From Nonomuraea sp. NBC_00507 (GTDB lineage: Bacteria; Actinomycetota; Actinomycetes; Streptosporangiales; Streptosporangiaceae), in contig NZ_CP107853.1 in NCBI RefSeq assembly GCF_036013525.1, positions 3,224,001 through 3,288,000 of the forward strand: a stretch of 64,000 nt of DNA. The letters are read 5' to 3'. The translations under genes were made by a program, and so were the position numbers. The notes below the pieces were generated by a model that made no database searches, had not been told where the DNA came from, and worked only from the letters and a program-made list of their open reading frames with translations. Below are positions 1 to 9,441 of the stretch, piece by piece. Each line of letters opens with the position of its first letter. The first letter of the stretch is position 1.

Positions 1-747
1 CGAGGACTTCACCTCGATGACGTGAGCCTTGGCGCGCCTGGCCATCCACCGCTGCCCGGCAGGCGAGATGGCCTTGTCTTGGGTGCTGATGACGGCCCAG
101 GCCGGGATCTTCTTCCATGCCGGGGCGCCCGAAGGGCCGGAGTAGGCGGCCACGGCGAAGGGACGCTGGGCGGCGGCCATGCGGCGGGCCTTGGCGATGG
201 GCAGGTCGGCGGCGAACACCTTGGGGAAGCTCGACTGCTTGATGTACAGGTCCACGCCCTTGCCCGCCGTGTCGGTGTACGGGCGCTGCTCCAGGGTGGC
301 CGGGCCGAGCAGGCTGCCCGGGTACTTCTTCGGGTCCAGTACGGTCTGGGTGCTCTCGCCCTTGTCCGGCAGGAACGCCGCCACGTACACCAGGGCCTTG
401 ACGTTGGTGGCGTGGCGGGCGGCATTGGTGATCACGGTGCCACCGTAGGAATGGCCGACCAGGACCACCTTGCCGCGGATGCCCTTGACGACGCTCGCGA
501 TGTAGGCGGCGTCTCCCGACAGGCTGCGCAGCGGATTGGCGGGGGCGATCACCGGGTAGCCGCGCCGCTGCAACTGGGCGATGACCCCGTCCCAGCTGCT
601 GGCGTCGGCGAAGGCGCCGTGGACCAGCACCACTGTGGGCAGGGTGCGCGCGGTGGTGCCGGCCATGGCGGGGGTGGTGGACATCGTGATGGCGCCCAGA
701 CCAAGTGCGACGGCGGCGCCCCGCCAAGCGGATGGCAAGTGAAGCAT
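1..747 (-). CDS. Secreted alpha/beta-fold hydrolase (3' end beyond window)
   Basis: 249 codons are visible and the frame is still open at base 1, so the C-terminus lies outside. Residues 1-29 look like a signal peptide (short basic start, Ala/Leu/Gly core, AMA before the mature GTT), so the enzyme is probably exported. The mature part has the fold's oxyanion strand VVLVHGAF (residues 39-46), the nucleophile elbow GHSYGG with Ser100, and an Asp in STQDKAI late in the chain. This is the AB_hydrolase_6 type of small esterase; the substrate is unknown. The start codon ATG follows a weak purine stretch (GAAGGG). It diverges from the chimeric sigma-factor ORF to its right. The family call is firm, the specificity is not. 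Confidence 0.85.
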   Translation of the reverse strand, partial: MLHLPSAWRGAAVALGLGAITMSTTPAMAGTTARTLPTVVLVHGAFADASSWDGVIAQLQRRGYPVIAPANPLRSLSGDAAYIASVVKGIRGKVVLVGHSYGGTVITNAARHATNVKALVYVAAFLPDKGESTQTVLDPKKYPGSLLGPATLEQRPYTDTAGKGVDLYIKQSSFPKVFAADLPIAKARRMAAAQRPFAVAAYSGPSGAPAWKKIPAWAVISTQDKAISPAGQRWMARRAKAHVIEVKSS

Positions 748-1048
748 GACAAAGCCCTTCGGTTCGGGAGGAAGCGGAGCCCGGTGGGGAGCCGCCTGCG
801 GCTGCCTCAACCGGTGCGTGCTCCACCGTTCCAGCGGCGACGGCAGAGGACATCACACGAAGACTTGAGATCACAGCGCCGGCTCGCGGCTCGGACCGGA
901 CCCGGTCGGCCCGGCGGTCTGCTCGCCGACTACCGGCTGACCTGCCATGTCCCCGCCGGGGATGTCACGTATCCGTGCGATGTCGGCCGATTCCATCTCG
1001 CGTTGGCTGGGTTCATCGACCGCGCTGATCACTCATCTGGAGGCGACG

Positions 1049-1930
1049 ATGATTCCCGTCCGCCATCTCACCGGGGACGTCAACGGCCTGACCGTCGTCC
1101 ACCGCGACGCGCCCGTGATTGTGCTGTCGCACGGCCGCGGCCCTCGATCGTCTTCCCGACGCTCATCTTCACGGGACACCACCGCCGCCTGGGCAGCCAC
1201 AACCGTGGACCCCGGTACCGATCCCGCGACGCGGACCAGCCCGACGGTCTCCGCAGCTGATGACCAGTTGATCAGCGAGTTGGACGCGGCCGCTACGGTG
1301 TTCACCGCCACACGGCCCCGGCTCTACGCGATCGCGCGTAGTGTCCTCGGAGACGTGGGCGAGGCCGAGGACGTGGTGCAGGAGGCGTGGCTCCGGTGGG
1401 AACGCGCCGACCGCTCGGTCGTCATCAGCCCGCCCGCGTTCCTAGCGATGACCACCACCAGGCTCGCCATCAACGTCGTCCAGTCCGCCCGGAGGCGTCG
1501 AGAGACGTCCGTCAATCCTTGGCTCGTCGAAACGGTGGATCGCAGCGTCGGCCTTGAGACCGCGGCTGAACGGCACGAGGCTGTCGACGTGGCGGTCCGG
1601 CTGCTGTTGGAGAAACTGTCGCCCGCCGAACGGGCGGTATATCTCCTCCGCACAGCATTCGACTACCCCTACCGGCGCATCTCCGAAGTCCTTCATCTGG
1701 GCGCAGACCATGCGCGGCAGCTCATGCGGCGCGCCCACGAACACATCGCCACCGAGCGACGTCAACCGGTGGACGCCGCGGCACATCGGCGTCTCGTGCG
1801 GGTCTTCCTCGCTGCGGCGCAGAACGGCGATCTCGCCGAATTGGAGGAACTTCTCGCCGCTGACGTGTCCGCGAGGCTCGGCGACTCGAGGGTGAAGCCT
1901 GCTTCGAGCCGCCCGTCGTCGGACCGCTGA
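1049..1930 (+). CDS. Truncated, chimeric ECF (SigJ/ECF41-like) sigma factor
   Basis: A 293-aa ORF. Residues about 85-150 are sigma-70 region 2 (AEDVVQEAWLRWERA) and about 180-235 region 4 (LSPAERAVYLLRTAFDYPY, then a helix-turn-helix). ECF41 proteins carry a C-terminal SnoaL-like domain that controls activity; here only its first helix is present (RRLVRVFLAAAQNGDLAEL, to about residue 270) before a short unrelated tail and a stop. The N-terminus is also odd: residues 1-30 resemble the first strand of an alpha/beta hydrolase (VRHLTGDVNGLTV, then APVIVLSHG), and this part owns the good Shine-Dalgarno (GGAGG just before ATG 1049). The ORF therefore looks like a hydrolase start fused in frame to a sigma factor that lost its regulatory domain. 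Without SnoaL it may be dead or deregulated. GTG at 1205 is an alternative start for the sigma part alone. Confidence 0.6.
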   Translation: MIPVRHLTGDVNGLTVVHRDAPVIVLSHGRGPRSSSRRSSSRDTTAAWAATTVDPGTDPATRTSPTVSAADDQLISELDAAATVFTATRPRLYAIARSVLGDVGEAEDVVQEAWLRWERADRSVVISPPAFLAMTTTRLAINVVQSARRRRETSVNPWLVETVDRSVGLETAAERHEAVDVAVRLLLEKLSPAERAVYLLRTAFDYPYRRISEVLHLGADHARQLMRRAHEHIATERRQPVDAAAHRRLVRVFLAAAQNGDLAELEELLAADVSARLGDSRVKPASSRPSSDR

Positions 1931-1966
1931 CAGGTAACGTCGTCAACGGATTTCCACGGAGCCGCA

Positions 1967-2290
1967 TTAGTCGTCTGGATGTGCCGGCTCCACGGTCGGT
2001 GCGATCTGCAGTGGTGTCGCGGCCCCGCCGGCGATCTCGCGCCCTTGATTCAGCGTGTAGTCAAGCTGCCTGGCCAGGTTTGGGAGGGTCGCCGGAGGTA
2101 GATACGCATCAGCGCCGGCGTCAAGTAGTCGTCGGACCGGGCCGTGGTGCTGAACGCCGAGTTCGTGGTCCTCGATTTCGGTGACGATGACGCGAGCTTT
2201 CGGCTGGAGATCGTCGCGATCGACGCGCCGTCACGCGTGAGGACCACGTTCTCACCAGGCTCGAGGGCGTCGATGAGCGCCCTTGGCCAG
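1967..2290 (-). pseudogene. Decayed gene remnants (Phd-like and receiver-like pieces)
   Basis: No intact gene lies between the sigma ORF and the hydrolase at 2301. On the minus strand one frame reads LIDALEPGENVVLTRDGAS (about 2282-2226), like the start of a Phd/YefM antitoxin. Another frame, open from a TGA near 2240 to TAA at 1967 but without a start codon, reads VRRLLDAGADAYLPP followed by NLARQLDYTL, reminiscent of the end of a response-regulator receiver domain. I read these as overlapping relics; the family assignments are weak. Confidence 0.35.
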
Positions 2291-2300
2291 ACTGCGCCTA

Positions 2301-3125
2301 TCAGGCGTTCGCCAGGAATGGGAGCAGAGTGCGGTTGAACCGCAAGGGGTGTGTGGCGTGGCAGCCGTGCGGCGCGCCCTGGATGACCTCCACGGCGCTG
2401 CCCTTGATCTGCTCGCCCGTGGCAGGGAACGGCGTGATGTCGTCGTGTTCCCCATGAATGACCAGCGTCGGCAGAGGAATCGCGATTTCGCTGCGCAGAT
2501 CGCTGCGCGCCAAAGTGGTCAGACCGGCGTTGAGCGCCTGCGGCGACGCGGCCACGCCCTGGTCACGGTAGTGGTCACGGTGCAGGTCACTCAGCAGCAC
2601 GCGCCCGTCGACCTGGAACATCCGGGTGGCGTACGTGTCGAGCATGGCGAATCTGTCCGTGTTCAGCCGCGCCTCGAGGTGGTCGAACTGCTCGGGGGTC
2701 CAAGAGCCCTGCGGGTTGTCGTAGGAGCGGTACAGGTACGGCAACGCCGCGGCCACCAGGACGACTCTCCTGACCGCGGTGGTCCCGTACCGGGTGAGAT
2801 AACGTACGATTTCCGCCGCGCCCATCCCGGCTCCCACCAGGGTCACTTCGCTCAGCGTCAACTGCTCGATCACCGTGTGCAGGTCGGTCGCCAGGCTGTC
2901 GTAGTCGTAGCCGTCCCACGGACGGGAGGAGCCGCCGAAACCGCGGCGATCGTAGGCGATGACGCGGTAACCGGCCTCCACCAGCGCGGGAAGCTGAGCC
3001 TCCCACATACGACTGGACAGGGGCCAGTCATGGAGCAGGACAACAGGACGACCGTGACCGTAGTCCTCGTAGTAGAGCTCGACCGGGGTACGGCCGTGGT
3101 CGACGCCGACTGGCAGGTAGGCCAT
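2301..3125 (-). CDS. Alpha/beta hydrolase, chloroperoxidase-like, lacking the nucleophile serine
   Basis: 274 aa, full length for the non-haem chloroperoxidase/esterase branch of the alpha/beta hydrolases. Landmarks: VVLLHDWPLSSRMWE (residues 28-42), YDRRGFGGSS, the elbow region VTLVGAGMGAAE, the acid in GEHDDITPF and the His in GAPHGCH. The family's elbow is normally GFSMGG; here the serine is replaced by glycine (codon GGG), and the HGW of the oxyanion loop is HDW. Asp and His remain. As a hydrolase it should be inactive, so it may be a binding protein or an early-stage pseudogene. Its ATG has a good ribosome site (GGAAAGGAAG) and lies 31 bp downstream of the LAL regulator gene, so both are probably one transcript. 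Confidence 0.8.
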   Translation of the reverse strand: MAYLPVGVDHGRTPVELYYEDYGHGRPVVLLHDWPLSSRMWEAQLPALVEAGYRVIAYDRRGFGGSSRPWDGYDYDSLATDLHTVIEQLTLSEVTLVGAGMGAAEIVRYLTRYGTTAVRRVVLVAAALPYLYRSYDNPQGSWTPEQFDHLEARLNTDRFAMLDTYATRMFQVDGRVLLSDLHRDHYRDQGVAASPQALNAGLTTLARSDLRSEIAIPLPTLVIHGEHDDITPFPATGEQIKGSAVEVIQGAPHGCHATHPLRFNRTLLPFLANA

Positions 3126-3156
3126 GTAGCCGTCGCTTCCTTTCCGATGAATCTGA

Positions 3157-6012
3157 TCAGCCGTCGTGCTCGACGACCAGGCGCGTCAGCTCGACCCTCG
3201 AGTTGACGTCCAGCTTGGTGTAGGCATGGCGCAGGTGAGTGTTGACGGTGTGCGGCGACAGGAACAGCCGCTCGGCCACCTGCCGGTTCGTGGCGCCTTG
3301 GGCCACCAGCCGAACCACCTGCAACTCCGAGGCGGTCAGCCCGTCCCAGCCATGAGTGGCGCCGGAAGCCGAGCTCCGGCGGCCACGGCGCCGTATCCCG
3401 GCATCGCGCAAGCGCCGCCGCACCCGCGCCGCGTCCCTCAACGCGCCGGCCTGCACGTACAGCTCCAGCGCTGTGTCCAGATGGTCGACCGCCGCCTTCC
3501 GGTCGGTCGCCGTCAAGGTGCGGCCTGCGTCCTCCAACGCCGACGCGCGTACGATCGGCCGGGAGAAGTCCGCGAGCTGCTCGGCAGCCCGTACGAGCAA
3601 CGCCGGGTCGTCGTCCAGCAACCCGCGGGCGTGCGCCGCGATGGCGGCCAGGAACGGAAAGCCCGGGTTGCGCTCGGCGCGGTCCTCGACCACCTGCACC
3701 ATGTCCGCGGCGACTCCTCGTTCGCCGGCACGCAAGGCCATGCGGACGAACACCACGTCATCGGCCGGGTCCAACGGCGTGGCCGCGGGGCGGCCGCCGG
3801 GGCCGGCCGCGACCGCCGCCGCCGCGTACTTCATGGTGTGTGCCGGATCGTTCTCGCCGTCGGCTGCCAGGGCGAGCATCCAGGCGCCCGTCCTGGCGAC
3901 GAAGCGCGCCTCGTCGCGCATCATCCAACGGCCGTCGGCGACGAAGCGTGCGATGCCCTGCCGGTCACCTGAGTACAACGCCGCTCGGCCGAGTGTGGAG
4001 AGGGCGGTCACGTCGGCGGCGCTCCCCGCTCCCCGGTCCTCGACCATGGCGAGCACCGCCTCGGCCTGGGCGTGGGCGTCGGCCAGCCGGCCGGCGTCGA
4101 GCAGGATGCGGGCGCGGTGCATCGACCACACGTCCACGGCGTTCGCTTGTCCGCGCGATCGCGCCTCGCGGAGTCCGGCGTCGACTTCTTCGAGTCCGCG
4201 CAGCGACTCGCCGGCGGAGCTCCACAGAGAGCTCTTCCAGCAGGATTCGGGAACCCACAGTGAGTGAAGGATGCCCGCGTCGGTCGCCAGCCGCACCGCT
4301 TCGTCCTGCCGGTCGATGGCACGCTGCCAGTCCATGCGGTGGAAGGCGACGGTGGCCTCCACCGCGATCGCCGTGGCCTCGATGGCGCGATTGCCGCACG
4401 AGGCTGCGGCTCGCAACGCGGACTCGACCGCGCGACCGGTCTCCTCCACGTCGTCGGTCATGACCATTGCGAGGGCCTGCAGGGTGAGCAGCTTCGCCCG
4501 GGTCGCCGGTGACAGCCCCGGCAGGGCCAGCGCCAGGCGGCACTGCCGGACTGCCTCGGTGGAGGAACGCTGGCTCGACATCCGGGCCAGGCTGTAGCGC
4601 ACCTGCGCTTCGGCTTCCGGCTCCAGCAGACCGGCCAGGGCGTTGTCGGCCATCGTCCGCGCTTCGACGTCGTGTCCGTTCAACCACAGCAGGATGATGG
4701 TCTCGGCGACCAATGCCGGGCGGTCGGCGTGGTCCGCCGGAGCCAGTTCCAGGGCGCGGCTGTTCAGGGCGACCGCGGTGGCCGGGGAGGTGGGCGCGAA
4801 GTCGGTGGCAGCCCGGCGCAGCAGCGAGACGGCCTCGTGGTCACCCGGCTGGGCGACCTCCGCCAGATCGGCGGCCACCTCCATGACGGCCGCGCCACGC
4901 CGCAGACGTACATCGACGGCCTGGCGGCGTACGAGGTTCTTGACAGCCGCCGGCACGCCCACCTGGACGGCCTCGCGGATCAAGTCATGACGAAGAGTGA
5001 GTCGTCCGTCGGCGTCGGTCAGCAGGTCAGCGTGGAGCGCCTCCTGCAAGGGGGCCATGAGTTCGACGGGCGAGCATCGCAGCAGTTCGGCGAGCACCTC
5101 GACGTCGATGTCGCGGCCGAGCATGGCCGCGAAGCGCACGCTGTCGCGGGCCAGTGGAGAGAGCTGGTCGAGCCGGTGCCGGACGGAGGAACGAAAACGC
5201 ATCGGGATGCGCCCGGCGGCTCTCAGGTGCGCCATTCCTTTCTTGATGGTGATGGCGCCTTCCTCGCGCATCCCGTTGAGCAGTTCGACCAGGAACAGCG
5301 GGCGGCCGTCGGCCTTGCCGGCGAGTTCCAGCAGCGCGGGCTCGGCCACGGCCTGCAGGACGTCCTGGGCCAAGAGCGCGACGGCAGCTGTGGACAGAGG
5401 CCGCAGGACGATTTTGTCCATCGGCCATGCGCGCGCCCGACCGGTATGGGGGTGCTCGCGGGTGGCCATCACCCACAGGATGGGCCGGCCGGACAGGCGG
5501 GTCTGCAGCGTACGCAGCGCGCTGTGGGTGGCTTCGTCGCACCACTGCAGGTCGTCCATGACGATCACTACAGGAGCGGCTGACGCGGCTTGCTCCAGCT
5601 CGTGCTGGAGCTCCTGCAACAGCCAGAAACGCTGATCCGCCGCTTCGCTCAAGGTCAGGAGCCGATCGCGGGCCATGAGCGGGGCGGAGCCGGACAGCAA
5701 CGCGTCCAGCAGAGGGGCGAAGGGGACGGCGTGGCCGCCCGGCACGCCCGCACCCGCATGGACGCGTAGACCGGCGGCCATGGCGAGGGTGGAAACCTCT
5801 GCGAGCAGCCGCGACTTGCCCGCTCCCGGCGGTCCTTCGATCAGGACAGCCCCGCCCTGCCCTTGTGTCAGGGTGCGTAGCCGGTCACGCAGGAGCAGCA
5901 TCTCGGCTTCCCGGCCGCGCAGCGGCAGTGTGGGCGCGGCGTCTGTGGTCCGGTGCCGCATGTACGCGGAAGGCGCGGAGAAGGCCGTCGCGGCCGTTCC
6001 GTTGCAGCTCAT
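3157..6012 (-). CDS. LAL-family LuxR transcriptional regulator (large ATP-binding)
   Basis: 951 aa from ATG 6012, chosen because GGAAGGG precedes it; a longer frame to 6090 exists without a ribosome site. Architecture is that of MalT-like LAL regulators: N-terminal AAA/STAND ATPase with Walker A GPPGAGKS (about residue 60) and Walker B VVIVMDDLQWCDE, a long alpha-helical TPR-like middle, and a C-terminal LuxR HTH (LTASELQVVRLVAQGATNRQ, then LSPHTVNTHLRHAYTKL). Such proteins activate pathway genes when a ligand and ATP bind; the ligand here is unknown. It is paralogous to the LAL gene at 10782-13595. It diverges from the STAND regulator at 6192 (179 bp shared promoter region) and probably cotranscribes the serine-less hydrolase at 2301. 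Confidence 0.92.
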   Translation of the reverse strand: MSCNGTAATAFSAPSAYMRHRTTDAAPTLPLRGREAEMLLLRDRLRTLTQGQGGAVLIEGPPGAGKSRLLAEVSTLAMAAGLRVHAGAGVPGGHAVPFAPLLDALLSGSAPLMARDRLLTLSEAADQRFWLLQELQHELEQAASAAPVVIVMDDLQWCDEATHSALRTLQTRLSGRPILWVMATREHPHTGRARAWPMDKIVLRPLSTAAVALLAQDVLQAVAEPALLELAGKADGRPLFLVELLNGMREEGAITIKKGMAHLRAAGRIPMRFRSSVRHRLDQLSPLARDSVRFAAMLGRDIDVEVLAELLRCSPVELMAPLQEALHADLLTDADGRLTLRHDLIREAVQVGVPAAVKNLVRRQAVDVRLRRGAAVMEVAADLAEVAQPGDHEAVSLLRRAATDFAPTSPATAVALNSRALELAPADHADRPALVAETIILLWLNGHDVEARTMADNALAGLLEPEAEAQVRYSLARMSSQRSSTEAVRQCRLALALPGLSPATRAKLLTLQALAMVMTDDVEETGRAVESALRAAASCGNRAIEATAIAVEATVAFHRMDWQRAIDRQDEAVRLATDAGILHSLWVPESCWKSSLWSSAGESLRGLEEVDAGLREARSRGQANAVDVWSMHRARILLDAGRLADAHAQAEAVLAMVEDRGAGSAADVTALSTLGRAALYSGDRQGIARFVADGRWMMRDEARFVARTGAWMLALAADGENDPAHTMKYAAAAVAAGPGGRPAATPLDPADDVVFVRMALRAGERGVAADMVQVVEDRAERNPGFPFLAAIAAHARGLLDDDPALLVRAAEQLADFSRPIVRASALEDAGRTLTATDRKAAVDHLDTALELYVQAGALRDAARVRRRLRDAGIRRRGRRSSASGATHGWDGLTASELQVVRLVAQGATNRQVAERLFLSPHTVNTHLRHAYTKLDVNSRVELTRLVVEHDG

Positions 6013-6191
6013 GTGCTCATCCCTTCCGTGGATTGCCGCTCGGCGGATGACAGGGAAGACGTCATGGCTTCCTGATCCGCTTGGGTGCACAGGACAATGG
6101 AAGCAAGCGTGGTGGCGCTGGGGCGAGGCAGAACAACAGGCAGAAGTAGCCGGCAGATTCCGCCTCTCGCCGGGATGAGGAGGACAAGGGG

Positions 6192-8456
6192 TTGAGCGAC
6201 GAAGCGTCCTTCGGAGCGCTGCTGAGAGCCCACCGGCAGGCGGCGGACCTGACGATCGAGGAGCTTTCGCATGCCTCCGGGGTGAGCGTGCGGGCGATCG
6301 GCGACATGGAGCGAGGCGTCAGCCGCGGCCCGCAACGCCGTACCGTCGCCGCGCTGGCCGAGGTGTTGCGTCTGCCACCGCATGACCACGACGCCCTCAT
6401 CGCCGCCGCCCGGGCCGGACGGCCGCGCCCTGCCCCCTCCACCGCCGGGGTCTGTGAGCTGCCCCGGGGCATCGGCGACTTCACCGGCCGCGAGCATGAG
6501 CTCGGCCTGTTGCGCGAGCTGGCCGCCCGGCACACCGGTGACGACGGTCCAGCCGTCACCGCGACCCTCTGGGGGACGGCGGGGATGGGCAAGACCGCGC
6601 TGGCCGTACACGCCGCCGGCCGGCTGGCCGACCTGTTCCCCGACGGCCGGTTCTTCCTCGACCTGCGCGGCATGGACGCCACACCACTGGAGAGCGGGAA
6701 CGGTCTGGCACGGCTGCTGAAGGCGCTGGGCGTGCCCGAGCCGAGCATCCCCGCCGACGAGCAGGAACGCGCCGGGCACTACCGGGCCCTGCTGAATGAG
6801 CGGCGCTGCCTCATCGTGCTCGACAATGCGGCCAGCGAAAGCCAGGTACGCCCCCTGCTGCCAGGCGGCGGACCCAGCATGACCTTGATCACCAGCCGTC
6901 GCCCGCTGGCCGGGCTGGAGGGCGTTCACCAGGTCCCGCTCGCCCAGCTCGCCGACGTGGAGGCCGCCGATCTGTTGCGGGCCATCGTGGACGACGCCCG
7001 CTCGGTGGTCGAGCCAGACGCGGTCGATGAACTCGCCCGGTTGTGCGGCCATCTGCCGCTGGCCATGCGCATCGCCGGCAACCGGCTGCAGAGCCGGCCG
7101 GGCTGGACGATCAAGCAGCTCGCCGGACGGCTCAGCGACGAGGAGCGCCGCCTGGACAACCTGGCCGCCGGGGACCTGCACGTCGCCGCCGCGTTCGCGC
7201 TGTCGTACGACCAGCTCACCCCGACCGCCCGGCAGACCTTCCGCTGGCTCGCGCTGTCCGCCGCGCCGGACTTCGGTGCGCCCTTGGCCGCGGTGCTCAC
7301 CCAGCTCGACCTGGACGACGCCGAGGACGCGCTGGAGGAACTGGTCGAGCTCGGCCTGCTCCAGTCCCCGTACCCTGCGCGCTATCGCTTCCACGACCTG
7401 GTCCGGCTGTATGCGCGCGCCCAGCTGTCGAAGGAGGAGCCGGTCGAGGCGCAGCACGGGGCACGCCGGCGAATGGAGGCCTGGCTGCTGGAGGTGGCGA
7501 TTGTCGCCGGGCGCTGGTTCGAGCCGGGCTATGGCGCACCCCCGCCGGAGTGGCGTTCCCTGGTCACGCTCGACAGTCAGCAGGAAGCCGGCGAGTGGCT
7601 GCAGGCGGAGGGCACGGCGTGGCTGGAGGCGCTGCGCTCAGCGGCCCAGCGCGGAGAGCACGCGACCGTGGTCGAGGTGGCCGAGTCCATGAACTGGTTT
7701 TCTGATCAGTGGATCCGGTGGGGGCACTGGCGCGAGGTGTTCGATCTGTCCTCCAGCGCGGCGCGGGCCATGGGCGACCGGCTCCAGGAGGCGGCGCATC
7801 TCAACCACCTGTCCTGGGCGCTGTCTCAGTGTGAAGGCCGTATGGAGGAGGGCGAGGCGACCGCGTTGCGGGCACTGGAGCTGGCCCGCGAGGTCGGCGA
7901 CATACGCCAGCAGGGATGGGCGCTGGTTTCTGCCAGCTGGACCATCCGGGGCGATCCGGCGAACCTGGAGCGCGAGCTGGACTACACCCGGCGAGCCGCT
8001 GATCTCCTCCTGCAGGCCCGGGACCGGGAGTTCTATCCCGCGGCCGTGTCGGCCTACATCTACGGCCTGCGGCGCGCGGGCCGAATAGAGGAGGCATTGG
8101 AGCACAGCCTGGCGCTGGTGGCCACGCTGCGTGACCCCTCCTACGGCGGCTCCCCGACCCTCGTCGGCTACGGTCTCGGGAGCGCCCTGGGCCATCTCGG
8201 CACCGCCTACCTCGCCCTCGAACGCTGGGATGAGGCGGTGGACGCCTACCAGAAGGCGCTGGCCGAGCTGCGCGCCCGCCCGATCGCCTTGGCCTTGGGA
8301 CTTACCCACCGCAGGCTGGGCACCGCGCTGCGGCGCTTAGGCCGGGTCGAGGAGGCTCGCCACGCGTTGACGGAGGCGGTACGGCTGTTCGAGGCATCCG
8401 GTGACACCGAGCCGGCCGCCGAGGCGCGCCGGGAGCTTGAGGCACTGACGAGCTGA
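6192..8456 (+). CDS. XRE-NB-ARC-TPR (STAND) transcriptional regulator
   Basis: 754 aa starting at TTG 6192, preceded by a strong purine stretch (GAGGAGGACAAGGGG). Residues 5-70 are an XRE helix-turn-helix (FGALLRAHRQAADLTIEELS, then MERGVSRGPQ). Residues about 95-350 form an NB-ARC NTPase with P-loop GTAGMGKTALA and the hhhhD strand RRCLIVLDNA. The C-terminal half is tetratricopeptide-like, clearest near the end (LGTAYLALERWDEAVDAY; RRLGTALRRLGRVEEARHAL). This is the AfsR/GlnR-like STAND layout common in actinobacteria, expected to switch between ADP and ATP states and bind DNA. Target and inducer are not visible. Divergent from the LAL gene at 3157-6012. Confidence 0.92.
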   Translation: MSDEASFGALLRAHRQAADLTIEELSHASGVSVRAIGDMERGVSRGPQRRTVAALAEVLRLPPHDHDALIAAARAGRPRPAPSTAGVCELPRGIGDFTGREHELGLLRELAARHTGDDGPAVTATLWGTAGMGKTALAVHAAGRLADLFPDGRFFLDLRGMDATPLESGNGLARLLKALGVPEPSIPADEQERAGHYRALLNERRCLIVLDNAASESQVRPLLPGGGPSMTLITSRRPLAGLEGVHQVPLAQLADVEAADLLRAIVDDARSVVEPDAVDELARLCGHLPLAMRIAGNRLQSRPGWTIKQLAGRLSDEERRLDNLAAGDLHVAAAFALSYDQLTPTARQTFRWLALSAAPDFGAPLAAVLTQLDLDDAEDALEELVELGLLQSPYPARYRFHDLVRLYARAQLSKEEPVEAQHGARRRMEAWLLEVAIVAGRWFEPGYGAPPPEWRSLVTLDSQQEAGEWLQAEGTAWLEALRSAAQRGEHATVVEVAESMNWFSDQWIRWGHWREVFDLSSSAARAMGDRLQEAAHLNHLSWALSQCEGRMEEGEATALRALELAREVGDIRQQGWALVSASWTIRGDPANLERELDYTRRAADLLLQARDREFYPAAVSAYIYGLRRAGRIEEALEHSLALVATLRDPSYGGSPTLVGYGLGSALGHLGTAYLALERWDEAVDAYQKALAELRARPIALALGLTHRRLGTALRRLGRVEEARHALTEAVRLFEASGDTEPAAEARRELEALTS

Positions 8457-8571
8457 CGACGCGAGCCGCTGACGAAACATCGCAGATTCGTGCGATGTGG
8501 TCTGTCGCGCCCGCTGACACCGTGTCCTCACCGTCTCCCAGCAGGGGAGGCCGACATCGGGGCGGGTATGC

Positions 8572-9372
8572 ATGGCTGTCTGGTTCGTCACGGGCGCGGC
8601 ACGAGGCATCGGGCACCGTGTCGCCCGTGAAGCGCTGCGGCGAGGACACCGGGTGGTCGCCACCGGCCGCGACCTGGCCGCGGTCACGGACGCCTTCGCC
8701 GGGGTCGGCGGCGAAGTGCTGCCCTTGGAGCTGGATCTGCTGGTGCCGGAGGCGCCGGCGGCGGCGGTCGAGCAGGCGATGCGCCGCTTCGGCCGGATCG
8801 ACGTGCTGGTCCACGCCGCGGTCAGGACCGTCCGCGGCCCCCTTCGGGAGGCGACCCACGCGCAGGCGCGGGCGCTGTTCGACGTCAACGTCCTCGGGAT
8901 GCTCGAGGTAACCCGCGCGGTGCTGCCGGTACTGACCGCGCAGCAGGCCGGGCGGGTCATCGCCGTCGGCTCGGCCGCCGGCTTCTCTGCCCCGGCCGGT
9001 TCGGGTCTGTACGGCGCGTCCATGGCGGCCGTCGAGGCCCTGTGCGAGACGCTCCGCGCTGAACTGGACGAGATCGGCGTCTGCGTGACCGTCGTCGAGC
9101 TCGGCCGCTTCGCCACCTTGCCGACAGCCTTCGATCGCGGCCCCTTCCTGCCAGGGGATCCTGGCAAGGCAGCCGCCGCGATCCTCGACCTCCTGGCCGT
9201 CGACGATCCTCCGCTGCGGTTGCAGCTCGGCGCCGACGCCGTCGCCCATGTCGAAGCCAACCTCGAGCACGTGGCCCAGGAGCTCGACCTGTGGCGGCCG
9301 GTCTCGCTCAGCACCGCCTCCGACCACGACCTGCCAGGGCAGAACGGTCACCGGCCGCCAGGCGGCACGTGA
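8572..9372 (+). CDS. Short-chain dehydrogenase/reductase with atypical active site
   Basis: 266 aa. The N-terminal Rossmann motif TGAARGIG (residues 7-14) and the NVLG motif mark a classical SDR that would bind NAD(P)H. The catalytic Ser is present (VGSAAGF), but the YxxxK motif reads YGASM: the lysine that lowers the tyrosine pKa is methionine (codons TAC GGC GCG TCC ATG). Classical SDRs lose most activity without this Lys, so the product may be a poor enzyme or a binding protein. A further oddity is HAAV at the usual NNAG position. It follows the STAND regulator by 115 bp on the same strand and is convergent with the NmrA-like gene. Confidence 0.85.
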   Translation: MAVWFVTGAARGIGHRVAREALRRGHRVVATGRDLAAVTDAFAGVGGEVLPLELDLLVPEAPAAAVEQAMRRFGRIDVLVHAAVRTVRGPLREATHAQARALFDVNVLGMLEVTRAVLPVLTAQQAGRVIAVGSAAGFSAPAGSGLYGASMAAVEALCETLRAELDEIGVCVTVVELGRFATLPTAFDRGPFLPGDPGKAAAAILDLLAVDDPPLRLQLGADAVAHVEANLEHVAQELDLWRPVSLSTASDHDLPGQNGHRPPGGT

Positions 9373-9441
9373 TTCCGGGTCCCGGGCAGGTCCGGCTGGC
9401 ATCGCGTGCCGGGGCCGCGACGACCACGGTCATCGCGTGGG

